Shown: positions 25,580-38,520 of the stretch, in pieces
Layout: every line of letters starts with the position of its first letter
Numbering within the stretch: the stretch's first letter is position 1
NCBI RefSeq assembly: GCF_047663525.1
Contig: NC_092600.1
Coordinates: 2,910,001 to 2,974,000, forward strand
Direction of reading: 5' to 3'
Source of the DNA: Anas platyrhynchos
Lineage: Eukaryota; Chordata; Aves; Anseriformes; Anatidae
Length of the DNA: 64,000 bases
Notes under the pieces: model-generated
Databases searched by the model: none
The model's input: only the letters and a program-made list of their open reading frames with translations
What the model was told of the DNA's origin: nothing
Program-made: the position numbers and the translations under genes

Positions 25580-26375
25580 CCCACAGTGACCTGGACAAGG
25601 GCCTAAAACCTGCAGGAAAAAGGGTTATTAGTAATGAAGAAACGAGAGTGAATGGGCTGCTCGTCCATCCAAGGGCAAAGTATAAAAGGAAAAGGTAGAA
25701 AATCAAGTGCAGCTAGCAAGAGGCATCAGGGATAACAAGGAATGATTCTTAAACCCATTAATAACAGGAGGAAGAGCAAATTAAAGATTTGTCAGGTACC
25801 TCGTAAAGAGGAAAAGCTCCTCATCAGTGAAAACAAGAGGAGTTAAAGTCTTTTTCTCCAGTCTTCAACAAAAAGTAAACAGTGCATAAGCAGCTACCGC
25901 AATACTAACAAACAAACAAAAACATTTCAGCCTAGATTAGGGGAAAAACAGGTTAAAGAGTTCTTGGATAAATTGGAGCTTTTTAAATTGGCTGAGACTG
26001 ATTTAATCCTAGAGTACAGGAAGAATTGGCTTTAGTAATCTCAGGAGTACTGATGGTGTCTGAATGCATGGAGGACTGGGGTGATACCAGGAGACTGATG
26101 TATTGCTTATCTTTAACGGGTGGGAGAGGTGAGAGGAGAAGGAGCAGGAGAATTGTACAGCAGGCAGCTTACCCTCAAAATCCAGGAAAATGCTGGAACA
26201 AATAATCACAAACCTGGAAAATAAGAAGATGAGCAACAGCCAATACAGATTTGCCAAGAACAAATCATGTCAAAGTACTCTAATTTCATTTTAAAGACTA
26301 ACAGACCATGTGGGTAGAAGGAAAACATTAGATGTCAAATATATTGACTTCTGTCAGGCTTTTGACACTGGTGAT
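25580..26375 (+). mobile_element. Decayed CR1/L3-type LINE fragment (ORF2, linker and start of reverse transcriptase)
   Basis: An old truncated non-LTR retrotransposon in + orientation. Read across frames, it gives the order expected for CR1/L3 ORF2: a lysine-rich segment with NNRRKSK (about 25760), the stretch for 'SWRTG..P..W' as ..MEDWGDTRR (about 26065), 'NPGKCWNK' for the usual pre-RT 'PGK.LE' (about 26180), 'RFAKNKSC' for 'GF.KGKSC' (about 26250) and YIDFCQAFDT for the RT motif 'YLDF.KAFDT' (about 26340). Many stops and frameshifts show it is long dead. Both 5' and 3' parts are missing. The consensus was compared from memory, so the subfamily is not fixed. Confidence 0.85.
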
Positions 26376-28938
26376 ATTTTGCTTTTTCTCCCCTTGTAGC
26401 ATTTTCCTTTCTTTTATAATTCCTTTGAAAGATAATCTAGAGGAAAATTAAAATCTAACATTACCCATTTTAAAGCATCCTTTCAAGTTTAACGATCCAA
26501 TGTAATGTGTAAAACACAAGGCAAACACCAGAATTGGTGAAGGGCACCAGGGTAAGCTTCTTTGTACCTCTCAAAAACTAATTTGGGGGGCTTGGATCAC
26601 CTCTTAGATGGCAAGGTCCTCATGTCCTTGCTGCCAGTGAATGCACGGAAAGGGGAAAGGTTTCCCAGTGGTGCTAAGGTTTTGCTTTTCCCTTCCAGCT
26701 CAGCCTTGGATCCTCTACAAGGTATATCTGGGATCAAAGGGACATGTACAGCCCCAGAGGTTCTTGCTGCTCCTCACCAGCTGAAAAAGCTGGCCACCCT
26801 CAGAGATCGCCACCTTCCTCTGCAGCAATTCCTCTGTCTGGAATAAAGGAGCTCGGGGAAAAAATGAAGATGTTACCCATGTAATAATATTTCACAGCTG
26901 GTCAGTAATTTCCATCTCGATGTGTTCGGGAGATGCTGTGCCCTCTCCTGTGGAGGACAGCAGCCGGCTGGCCCGCAGGAGTTGTTTGCTTGGAGGACGG
27001 ACATCCCAGGAACCTTTTACCTTCAGGTGGTCTCAGAAAATTCCCAGGTGGAGGTCATCTCATGCAGCGATGGCAGGTCTGCTGTGGACACATCCAGAGG
27101 GCATCCCCCCTCTGAAGATCAGTGTCTCAGCCCCTTCAGCCTGTTGGCCAAATAATGCCCGGACAGATAAAGTATAAAGCAAGACAGATCCTGTTCTAAA
27201 TGAAAACCCAGGACCTCAGTTTATCATCTGGTGAGATGGTTGCAGAGGCTGTAAGGTAGGTGGCTTTGCTGCAGGTAAAACAGAGCCAGGCCCAGTGGTT
27301 CTTGCCAGGCTCAGCTTAGGTCAGGATGTTAAAATGACTTAATTTCTTCACAAGGCTCATAATGTGGTGTTAATTGATGGGGATAGTGATTTAAGTCAAA
27401 GCCCTGTGTACAGATCCACACTGATATCTCCTCTCTGTCATACGCTGCAAGCAGTTATCGAAATTTTGGCAATTTCCGCACTGAATTTTAAACCTATTCA
27501 GTTTGTAATATATGGCCCTTTTTAAAAAGGGTCAGGTTTATTTGTCTCGGTTATAAAACATTATTCTGTTGCCAAAATAATGTAACCATAGGATGATATA
27601 TTACGAAAGTATGCTATTAACTATACTTGCACCTTGTACTTCTTCAAATATTTACAGTACAGCTTTCTTATGTCTGATTTCTTTGTTGAACATACTGGAG
27701 TGGTAGTTTCAGTGTAACACGCAATTTAAACATTCACTCCGACTCAGTAAAGCTTGCAGAGCTAATGGGGATTAACGTGCAGATTTCTACTATGCTGGAA
27801 CAGCAGTGAAAAGAAGCAATGCAAAATGCAGCAGAAGACTGAAATTTAAAGGTCATTTTTTATTTGCCTCATTTTCTACTTAAACTGGCCAGATGTGTGA
27901 TATTTTGAACCAAATCTATATAATGTAGTATCTTTGCGTTTGGGTGTGATGTACGTGCAGTTGTATTTAGGGAACCAGGGTACAGGACTGGCGGATTGCA
28001 CACCTTTATGTTTGCAAGAAACCTGCAAAGTCCAGCTCCTGCCTCATCACAGATGCACGTCAGCACTGTTGGAACACTCATCATGGACATTTTTTTTCCT
28101 TAACAGCAAACTTCTGGTCATGCTTAATTACAGCAATCACTTTTTATTCTGCTTTATGATGATTTGATATCGTAAAATGTCTCTACAGTTATTAGAGAGG
28201 TAGTTCCTCATCAAAATAGGAACATTATTTTACTGTGAAAAAAAGACTCTTTGCCTTAATTCCAGATAGGATGAAAGCTGCACAGTTCCATCTCCTTCTG
28301 TCTCTTTGAGCAATTTCTTGGTACAAACAGTTTTGTTCTGCTGGTGCGCCACAGTTTGGTTTGTGATACGCAACATTTCCCCCTTCAAACCTCCCTTTGC
28401 ATTTAATTCCTCGAGTTTTTCACTTAAGTTACCACTGCTCCGTTGGATGCTGCCAGGTTAGGTACAGGCAGATATCCCTATGTGTGTACGAACGTATGCA
28501 TGGATGTAATTTGAAATTTGTGGTTCTTGCCTGCTCTGTTACAAACCTACCCAATGGAAAACCCTGGAAATCGCAGCTCTGAATGGCAAACGAGTGGGAC
28601 TGTGGAGAATGAATGATCGTCTGTTTTTTAAAATAGGGTTGATGCAGTAGTATGGGGGAGCAACGCTGGGCAGAGCAGAAATATCACAGAATTGCCTTTT
28701 GCAATTTAATCAGCAATTCGTATGCGTCTGCCTGGCTCTGCCCATCTGCAGCTCGTGAGCACGCAGTTGAGTCATCAGCTGGACCATTAGCTTTATCTGT
28801 AATGAAAAAAGTTTACAGTCTAAAAAAGCCCTAAACCCATATGGTTCAACATCTGATTTGTTTCAAGTCACTTAAGTCACAAGTTGAAAAAGCCTCCCTT
28901 TCACATGTGCTTAGGAGTCAGGGTGTGGATTTCTGCAG

Positions 28939-28967
28939 AAAAAAGAAAAAAAGAAAAAGAAAAAAAA
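28939..28967 (+). repeat. A-rich (AAAAAG)-type tract
   Basis: A purine-only run of A with interspersed G, about 29 bp. No element body is recognised next to it, so it is most simply a microsatellite. Confidence 0.75.
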
Positions 28968-31900
28968 GTCTTCTGTCTGCCTTTGAAGGAAGCGACTCTG
29001 CCTTTGATGTAGCCGTAAGCAACGAGGTGGCCTCGCCTCGTGACAGTGCAGTGCCTCTGCCTCCTTCACGGGTACCTTGACTGTTGGGCATTATTTACAG
29101 CTCGTATAGAAAATGGGAAGCAGATTCCTACAGCGCACTGCTAACCCAGCCGGGCTGGGTTTATTGCAGCCTGGAGCACAGTATGAGTGCTGCCACAGGT
29201 ACTTTGCTGCTGAGGAATGGGAAACTCAGCACCGTAAGGGACTCAGGCATCAGGTGAGGGCTCTCCTGGCATTGGTGGCCCTGAGCAGCCTCACCTGGGG
29301 CATCACCCACACCCCCAGCAGCGCCCAGGAGCCCATTTAAGCTCAGCCCCAGGGTCCTGTGGTGGGATGTGGGGTGGTTGGAGGAGCTGCAGGCTCCAGC
29401 TGATGTAGGAGCTCTGTACATGAGGTGCTTGGGAAGTCTAGGAAAAAAAAAAAAATTAAATGTGAGAGATACCAACTGGCCCAGAAATCCCTGATGAAAC
29501 CCAGGGATGTCAGTGTTACAAGAGGATGAGATGTCTGCAGAACAGTCTTTTAAGGCCTGATACCTTCGTAGAGGAGGCAGTGTTGGTCACTTTATGTTCA
29601 GATCTGCTGTGGTGGGCCTATGGGAGCTGGGCCTGGCCAGGTGCCTGTGCACACCCTGCCTTGGCTGTCCCCTGCTGCAGAGAGCAGTGAATGCAAAGTG
29701 TGGGGCTGTGGGCACAGAGGAGCTCCCCAAGGACCTCACGGGGGCTTTGGGGTGTGTGGGAGCTCCTGGTTTGGGGTCTGGTGCTGCTACATCTGCCTGG
29801 AGCTGTGCTGAGGGAGCAATGCCCAAAGGGAGGTGGAAACAATTAAGTTCAGGCTTCAATTTGTGACAAGCCCTATGTTATTCAGACTCATTGCTTCATC
29901 TGAGCTGAAATTTGAATCTAAATTTCAATGGTCCCTGCTATTTGCTGCTTTAGTTTGTTTTCCACCCTTTCTTCCTCCTTTGCTCCTTTAACAGGCAGAG
30001 GAACACACTGCGAGCTCCTGCAGAGCTATGCGTTGCTCCCTGGTCTTCCTGCATCAGGTACAAGTCTGTATTTTGTCTGGGGTTAATCACCAGCTGCAAG
30101 TCAGTTTTGTGCATCGTGGCATTGCCGTTGCGCTTTGTCTGGGGGGGAGCCCTCCCTCTGGCTGTTAAATTGTCTGTCCTAAGCTGGAGAGTGCACTGCA
30201 GCTGAAAAAGCACTAAATGTGGAGCTGCTAACGTGAAGCTAGAGCAGCAATTTGGTTTGCTATCGCATGGTAAATAAGAGTTACCTGCTCTTCTTTGATC
30301 AACATTTTTCCTTCTTATAAACTGAATATGTTGACAAATTACGTTGCTGAAAAGAAATTCAAGTCTTTGATGAAATAAAAGGAAACAAGTGCATGCTGGA
30401 AGCTTGAAAATGTGTTTCAGGAGGTGGGGTAGGATTGAGCATGGCTGGAGCTGTACTGAAGGTGCCTGAGAAACGGCTGGGTGGGCACCAAAGCAATCTG
30501 GGGTCAGGGTCCTGCAGCTGGCCAGGAGGGCCGTGGAGCTGTAGTAGTTTGGTGATTAGAGGTAAGCCTTGGGAAAATACCAGGTTTCTGTGAACAGTTG
30601 CCCAGAAGGTTAGATAAACCCCAAGCGAACAGGTTTGTGTGTCTGCTTCATGAAAACCATGACAGCAGTGCCAAGGAACAAGGTACCACGAGCAAGGGTT
30701 CAGCGGGGAGCTGGGAGGTGCTGCTTCAGGCCTGGGCTCCCCAGAGGCCAGGTGCTTTTAGATCCGAACACTTCGCTTACTGCATTTGTCTGTGGCTGCC
30801 CCTTGTGCCCTCCCTGCTCTGAGTTGTTCACCAGGCGGAAAAGGCTGAAACTGGCTCTGTGCTGGGGTCAGGTGAGTCCTGATGCAACCGAATAGCTCTG
30901 CCATCAGTGTCTCCAAAAGCTGCTGCTTTCCTAACCAAATGCCTGTGATTGAGATCAGTGTTAGTGAAATACATGCGGCCTCCCAAATACTTAGGGACCT
31001 GTCTAAATCTTAATCAGTGCCTAGCAGGTGGCTCTGGGTATACTTGTCTGTACAGGACTCCGGTCTCTCCTTGGCTGTTTCTGATTTATGAGCATCAGTG
31101 ACCTCTTCTAGTAAATCTCGAAGCACTTTTTATCAGTTCTGAGTTTGCCACTTCACCTTAATGAGCGCTAATTGACCATTAATTAATCAATATTACAGTG
31201 AAATTATCCTTTTTATAGCAGTACACTCAAATTAATAAGAATTAAGCCCAGAGGAATGACAGGAAAATCTTTAGCATATTTTTCCAGTAGTTCCAGCAGA
31301 TGAAGCCTCAGGAAGATGCGGTGCAGTTAAATCACTGTGCAGCAGTTCTGGATGGCAAAAGCTGATGGAAGAAACTCTTACGGAACTAAGACTACTTATT
31401 TTGAGGAAAATTTGAGAGATCCTGCTCTGTATGTGAAAACACTCTAGAAATCGCCCTTTGTTATTTGTGTCTATAGTTGCTGGATGTCATCTGCAAGGCA
31501 CATTGTGTTTAATATGCACAAGTCAGGCTTGGGCTTGAAGATTGTCCACAGGAGTGGCACAAACACAACAAAAGTCATGTGTGCACACGTGGGTCTGCAT
31601 TGCCTAAATGTTCCTCTTCTGTTGTCATGATCTGGGACAAACAGTAAGTGGAAAAAGGCAGCGTGTTCCCAGAAAGGCTGAGGATGTGGCCAAAAAAAGA
31701 GACTTGGAGTACGTGCCAGAGTGGAAACTGCTGTGGTTCTAGATAAACTGTCAGGTGCAAAGCAGTACAGCTGGGGAACCTGAGGGCTGGTGTCACTGGC
31801 TGGGGAGCTGAGACACTTAGGAAAATACTGCCAGAACTTCTATAATGTCCAAGCACTTCAAAAATAATAATAATCTGTTCCTCGCTAACAAATTACATTT

Positions 31901-34900
31901 TGGTGTAAGTACAAACTACATAGTTGATGCTGGTATTTATGTCTTGCCTGTAAATAACTCAATTACAGAATGCCAATCAAATAATTTCTTAACTTACCTA
32001 AGTGGGACACTCAAAGGTAAATGCCCTGTTTTGTGACATGTTTGTGAGCATGGTCTTACAGAGTCTATTCCTGGAGAATGGGGTTTCATCATGTCCTAAT
32101 ATGTTCAATGCAGATTTCTCCTGTTTCTGTGGATATGTATGAACACGTTAAAAAGAAGAGGATGATAATTAAATTGATCCCTTTTCATTGACAGTTGAGT
32201 GTTGGCAATTATAATTTGGAGGTTTCCCTGTTTCTAAGTGCCTTATTGCATACACCATTTCCATCCTCCAAGGCACTCTTTTGCCAGTCTAAGGGCAGCT
32301 CTGCCCAGGGGCTTGAGTTTTCATTGCCTTCCTCTGAAAATAGAACTGGTGTTTGAAAAATCAGTTATTGGGAACTTTGAAATGATAAATGGGAGCTGGA
32401 CAGCATCTCTGCTAGGACAGTGCTTCCATCTGGCTATGTTTGTGCACAAAGAGGTGGGAATGTATTCAGATTTTACTGAAGTGACACCAGTGATGGTCCC
32501 AGTGTGTTTGGACTGCTCATGCCCTGGCCATGGTGTTGGTGGGTGTCAGGCAAAGCAAGCAGCCCAGCCAAGAGTTTACTATTCCACTTTTGCAGAATAC
32601 AGCTTAAGTTCTTTGGTTACCTAAACTGATAAATCTGGAATAATTTGAGGTTAATGAAGCTCAGCTGGAATGCCAGCAGTGGAGGCAGGAGCATACTGAT
32701 TCTTTCCCCAGTGTATTTTATCCTCCCTTGTGCTGGGAGCGCAGTCTGGGATATTCTGTCCTCCAGCTCCACTGACTGACCTGTGAAGAAGACCATGCTG
32801 GTCAATCAGGCAGGCTGCAATTAGTGGCAGAGATTTACAGTTCCTCTTAATCTCCCCCCCACGTGGCTCAGGTGCACTCGATGGCAGCTCTGGCAGAGCT
32901 GCTGCAGCCCCTCAGCTTGAAAAGATGTGGGTCTGTTTGCCAAAAACAGCTGAATCAAAACTGAAACATCTCACCAGGAACAAGGATTGCCTGACAAGGT
33001 CAGGGGTGGCGAAATAGTCTTCGTGGTATTTATTTTTTTTTTTTTTTGCCTGAGGTGCCTCCCTTTTGCTGTCAACATAATATATCATCTGTCTGGCAGT
33101 AATAGCAGTAGAATGGGATTATTGACAGCTTCCCTGCTTCTTTATTCCTTCCCTCTCATCACAGCCACCGGCACAGCATGGGAATAGACAGTACATGAAG
33201 TTCCTTTGCTGTCTCTTCGCTAAATTAACCTCCACAGGGATGGGGATTGCCCCGAGGAGAAAGGGGATTAGCCCTTACATCCCTTTGATCCTGCGGGAGT
33301 CCTGAGCCTCCTCTGGAGGCCTTCTTCACGTGTGGTGTGTGGAGAGGTGTTGGTGGGCTCTTTTTGAGGCTCTGGAGAGGAAAGTGAACTCCTGAATCCC
33401 CAGGGATGTGGCCGGGGCTCAGGCTGGGGGCTGAGGACCACAGCACTGGCAGCAGGGGCCTGGTGGGATGCAGTGTCCTGCTGCTCCCCAGCTCTGCTCC
33501 TTCCCTATTTGCTGCCCGAAGGCTCTCCAAACTGGCTGGATTTGAACTTAAAAGTGAGCCCCAGAGCCCTGCTGCTCCCTCCTCAAGCTGTAACCTCCCT
33601 GTGAAAGCGAGGTTTGGTCAGCAGCAGCCCCAAGGCTCCCGAGGTCCGTGTCTGTGGGACGGGTGCTGCCATCCCCATCAGCGTGCTTTGGGCCTGAGGA
33701 GAGCACAGTGCCTGCAAAAGGCCTGCGAGGGCTTCTTGCAGCTTCCTGTCGTTATCTCAAGCCTTCATCTCTAAAATGCGAAGGCTTCGTAGACTTTATA
33801 TTCTATTAGTGTGACGCCGAATGTCCTCGTTCTTCAGGTATTTATAGCAGCTTACACAGCTCCCGTAATAACTCACGGCAGCTCAGCACCTCACGATATT
33901 GTTATCCCCCTTTCACAGGTGTGGAAATAGGGCACACAAAGGCAGCGATTTCTGCAGCATTCCCCACAACCCAGCACAGTGCCATGGCTATAAGGCCCAG
34001 GTGGAGCAGAGGCCTCTCCTTTGGCCTTGTGGGGCTGTGGGGTACCCCAACTGCACCCACAGAGCCTTAGCTCTGTGCCTCCGTTTCCCCATCCACAAAC
34101 TGTGCATTGTAGTAAGTTAACTATCACACTGAAGTGGCATAAAGCTGAATTATTGCCCTGGTTGCCTTGTCTCCAACACCCCTCAGGGAGGCTGGGCCTC
34201 AAGCTCTGGTAAAATGGGTTCCTCTGATGCAGCTGAAACCGTGGCACGAGGCCCCCTCCATATTTCTCCATTCTCGTTAATCCTGCCCTAGGAATTCCTG
34301 CTGCTTCCAGCCACAGCATCTCATCTTGCTCGGCACTGAGCACACACGTAACAAACTCTTCTGCTCCGGGACAGCCTGCGGTCTAAAGCCATGCCTGCTT
34401 CACAGCGTTTTGCCTCAGTGTATGTACATCAAAGGGCCCTAAAGCCTTCGGTGTAGATGTGCTGCGCAGATGTAATCGTAGAAAATTGGTAGGTATGAGG
34501 GCAGGACGCTTTGAGAAGGATTATGTTTAGTGCAGCTCTTTATAGCCAGGGCCTTCATGTGCTGTGGTTCGTGATGGTATTTAGTTGGATTAAGTTGTAC
34601 CAATATAAACAAAGTAGTAATGAGACAGTTACAGTAAGTGGAGTACGCGGCACTGTTTGGTGATGGCTGCAGAGTTGGTGGCAGCGATTCAGGCGCGCTG
34701 GGTGCCCTGGTGCCACCTTCCTGCAGGGGAGCAAACCCGTCCCAGAGCCCAGGGGGCTGCTGTGAGTGCTCCTGATGTGCAGGAGACCAAGGGTTTGGAG
34801 GGAAAGGTGAAGCTGCAAGGATAGAAGTAGAAATAAGCTCAGATTACATCTTTGCTGCGTTTTAATTGCGTTGTTTAATTCCAGTTTCTAGCGATCTAAG

Positions 34901-37900
34901 ATGAGACATCAAATAGAGTGTTAAAATTGCTCGAAACCAAGCTGCAAGTCTCAACATCAGAAGGCCTATTACACTTATCTGTGACCTCCTGAACACTAAA
35001 ACCACCGCATTATTATTATTTTTACATCTTCGGATTATTATTAGGCTTCTGAACTCTGCTGCAGCTTGATTTATAGAATCTGCTTAGTCACTGGCGCTGC
35101 TGCTGTGCTGCGAGGGAGGGATGGATGCTCCGCGGTGCTCCAGCAGAGGCTCCTGCCAAGCAGCAGCCGGCGCCCTGACGGATCACTGGAGGCTGGCGAG
35201 CCTTCCTCAGCCCACCGTGGCTGTTAGAACAAACCTGCTTCTCCATGAAAGCTGGGGCTGAAAATATTCAAAGCCTGCTTAACGAATCCCTTCCTATCAG
35301 TCAGCTGGCATTTGTTGCTTTGCATGGAAAGGGATCGTTGGTTTTGCTGCTCACCTCGATGAGCTCTGCCCGAGGAGCTGGGGAGCTGTGTGCTGGTGAA
35401 GCTGGGATCTGAGTTTTTGAAAAGCAGCTCCAGTGAGAGAAGCAATAAACGCTGCTCTGGGGCTGAGTGTTATAGGAACCTCCCTCTGTGTCCTGGGATG
35501 CTGCAGGGGTGTCCTGGTGTGTCCCTTGGAGCGCTCTCTCTGCACCCCATGTGGCTGTGAGCTGCAGAGCTGGGCTTTGCCAACCCAGACGCTGCCCACG
35601 CTGCTCGCTGTGACCCGGCACACCTGGGCACGCACCTGGGGCAGAGGCTACGGGACAGGCCCTTACACGAAGGGTGCTGTTCCTGGGTTTTACGAGCACC
35701 AGGGCATGGTAAATGCTAGTAACTTACTGCTGTTTGAACATCCCAATTACAAACCTGTTTCTTTTTGTTATTTGCTGAGCAATGGCTGTGCTGAGCTCTT
35801 CATAAAGCATATGCAAAACCTCAGCCCCGTGCCGCTTGGGTCCCATGTGGGTCAGGGTGATGTCTTCACCTTCTCCTTGATCAGACCTCGCGGTTGTGCA
35901 CATGACAAGGAAAGGAGAGGGGAAAAAAGAAGATCCAGACCACCTTCATCCTGATTTCTTTTGTGGATAGGTTTAAGGCTCACTAATGAAGTGTGCCAAT
36001 TTGCAACATGCTGCTATCTCGAAGATTTAAATGGGATGGTTCAAAGAACATCCATCGCTTAAGTAGCTTAGCCTTTAATTTCTTCCACACTGGTATAAAC
36101 CATTGTCAAATGTTTTCAAGGAGCTACCAGAAGAAAAACGATGGTTCCACTTGGCAGAGTCCAGTGGACAAAAAGTGTCAAAGGTATAAAGACCTAAACT
36201 GCTGAAAACACTTGGAAATAACGGATTAGTTCTTCTTTCCTGACTCAATGCCTTTATTCTTTCTGACGTGATTTTCTTACTGCCTTTGCTCCTATAACGT
36301 GTTGTGGTGACTCACAGTGAAAGGTCTGAAGTAATGCTTCAGTGCTGGAAGTCACCAGATAACCGCTATTCATCGTCCAGTCTCGCATGGTTACAAATGT
36401 TTAGAATATAGCCAGAAATGGGCTGTAATCGATAGACTGGGATAAAATGAGAGCTGGAAGGGACACTGAAAGGCATGCACTAAGGAATTACACACCCAGA
36501 AAACAATGTTCTGTGCACATTCTGGAAAATGGGAATGACATACGATAATCCAGTGCTGCACATGGCTATTTCATGGGGTAGCTGCTGCCACAGCGGCGTT
36601 CCTTTACCTTTCTCCCATTCAAATAACTGTATGTGCTCACAGCTGCAATGTTGAATCAATATTTTCAGGTGTTTTGTGACTTAGCCTCTAACCACTGCTG
36701 GCACTGCCTGGTCTTTACAACTACAGGGCTCAGTCCACGTGGAGCTAGGGACTGCAAGTGCACCGTGGTAGCTCTGACTGAAGGATCCTGTAGGCAAAGG
36801 CATCAGCACGGGTTGCAGGAGGAAGGTGCCACCTCCTGATAGACCTCTCTGTTTGGTTCTGAGCTTGGCAGCTTGGTCAGGCACCTGGGTGCTGCCTGCC
36901 CGAGCAAGGAACCCATTCCTTGAGACTTTGCTTGGTTTCTTCTCCTAGCAGGGACATCTGAGGACCATAGTCTAAGCAGAGATGTGAAGGCTTAATAATA
37001 AACCTATTCACTTAAGGCATTTAAGGGCATAAATGCAATAGACCTGCATTTTTGTTGAGCCAAGTGCTGGCCACGTCCCTTTTGCTAAAAGGAAATCTAA
37101 AGCAAGGGAGGCCCAAAATGCACCAAAATTGAGAAAGTGTAAATAACGAGTGCTGGCTGCACAACATCGCCCGGTCCCGTCCCAGGCTGTATCCATTTCT
37201 CAACTGTTGCCTGCCTTCAGCCCAATAGTGAAGTCGTATTTATTTACTTGGCTCCACTGCGTTAATGAAAAAGCCACTTAACAAAACAAATACAAGGAAG
37301 GACATTTGCAACCAATTACGGTATTGCTGATCAGTCAAATTGCGCTGGAAATTACATGTTGGAGTTCGTTCTCGGCAGCTGATCAATTACCTGGTAACTT
37401 GGCATTGGTGCGCGGTATCAGCTTAATAAATCAATTTAATTTCAGCCGCCGTGCCAGGATATATATGTATATTCAATGTGACATCAATATTATATAATGA
37501 TGGTTAAGACTAATCGGCCAAGCGCCGCGCGCTCTTATCTGCCACGCAGCCCTGCTGCAGCCCAGCGGCGTTCCAGCAGGCTTGAAGGCAGTGTGGAATT
37601 TGGCTGGCTATTCTTTAAATATACCCCTGGGCATAATTTAAAATGGTGTTTCTAAAGCCTTTCTTTTTTTTTTTTGTGACCACAAGGGAAGTTAGCACTC
37701 CAGCATGTAATTCAGGGTTGACCGAATTGCCAGCTAGCTATCTGCTTGGAGGGGGACGATGTGCTGTGCGCTCCGGCTCCTGGCGAGGCCGGCAGAAAAT
37801 AGCCACTTTCTCCTCGGCAGCAGATGTACGTCGGTGCTGGTTTATGCACAGCTTCCTCCTCCTAACTAGTGCTGACATTTCAGCTCTCATACTACGGGTT

Positions 37901-38491
37901 TGTTTTCGAGGCGAAGGCTGAAAGCACCGGGTTCTGCTGAAAACAGTTTGCTTTAAGTATAGGGAGGGAGGTTTCTGACTGTCTGGACACGCTGTGATAC
38001 CAGAGCTTCTGGAGGTGCTGCTGGTCACTCACTTCCACGCACAGCAGCAGTGGTGTCGGTGCTTTGTGCTCGTATTTTGCACCGTTTCTCTGCCCTACCT
38101 GTCCAGCAGGACAATGATGCTTCCCTGAGAGCAGAAGTGGGGAATAAGGAGAGGAGGAAGGAGAATGTCAGTTCATTGTTGGCTGTGTTGGTAGTTTTCT
38201 GGGCAGGAGTGCAATAAAAGGAGAGTTCGGAATGAGGAGAAAGGGGCGGCTGCTGAGATTTGTCTGGAAGGTGTTCCCAGCCTTACAGAAAAGCTTGGGA
38301 GGAGACAAGTCTGTTCTGGGGGACAAAGCTGGCAGAGGGATGGTGCGGGCTGGCAGGGCAGAGGTGATGGCTGGCTGCACGGCGAGGAGGTTACGGGCTC
38401 AGCACAGTGAGAGGAGATCTGTAAAGGTGTTAGGAATAAAGACACGGGGAAAAGCTTGTAAATTGTGTAAATGCAGGACCCTTCCCAAAAA

Positions 38492-38520
38492 AGGGACCTG
38501 AGGCCCTGCTTCAGGTCCCT
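38492..38520. repeat. Perfect 10-bp inverted repeat (hairpin)
   Basis: AGGGACCTGA (38492-38501) and TCAGGTCCCT (38511-38520) are exact reverse complements separated by nine bases. The stem is GC-balanced and would be stable if transcribed. It is shorter than a typical pre-microRNA stem, and the flanks do not obviously extend the pairing. Confidence 0.8.

Noticed and set aside
35433-35954. 173-codon plus-strand open frame
   Set aside because: Not recognised as any family. It has no transcript-like context and its composition shifts along its length.
36440-36480. CR1 3'-tail-like string (ctggaagggacactgaaagg) on the minus strand
   Set aside because: The match is only about 25 bp long and has no continuation, so it is too weak to list as an element.
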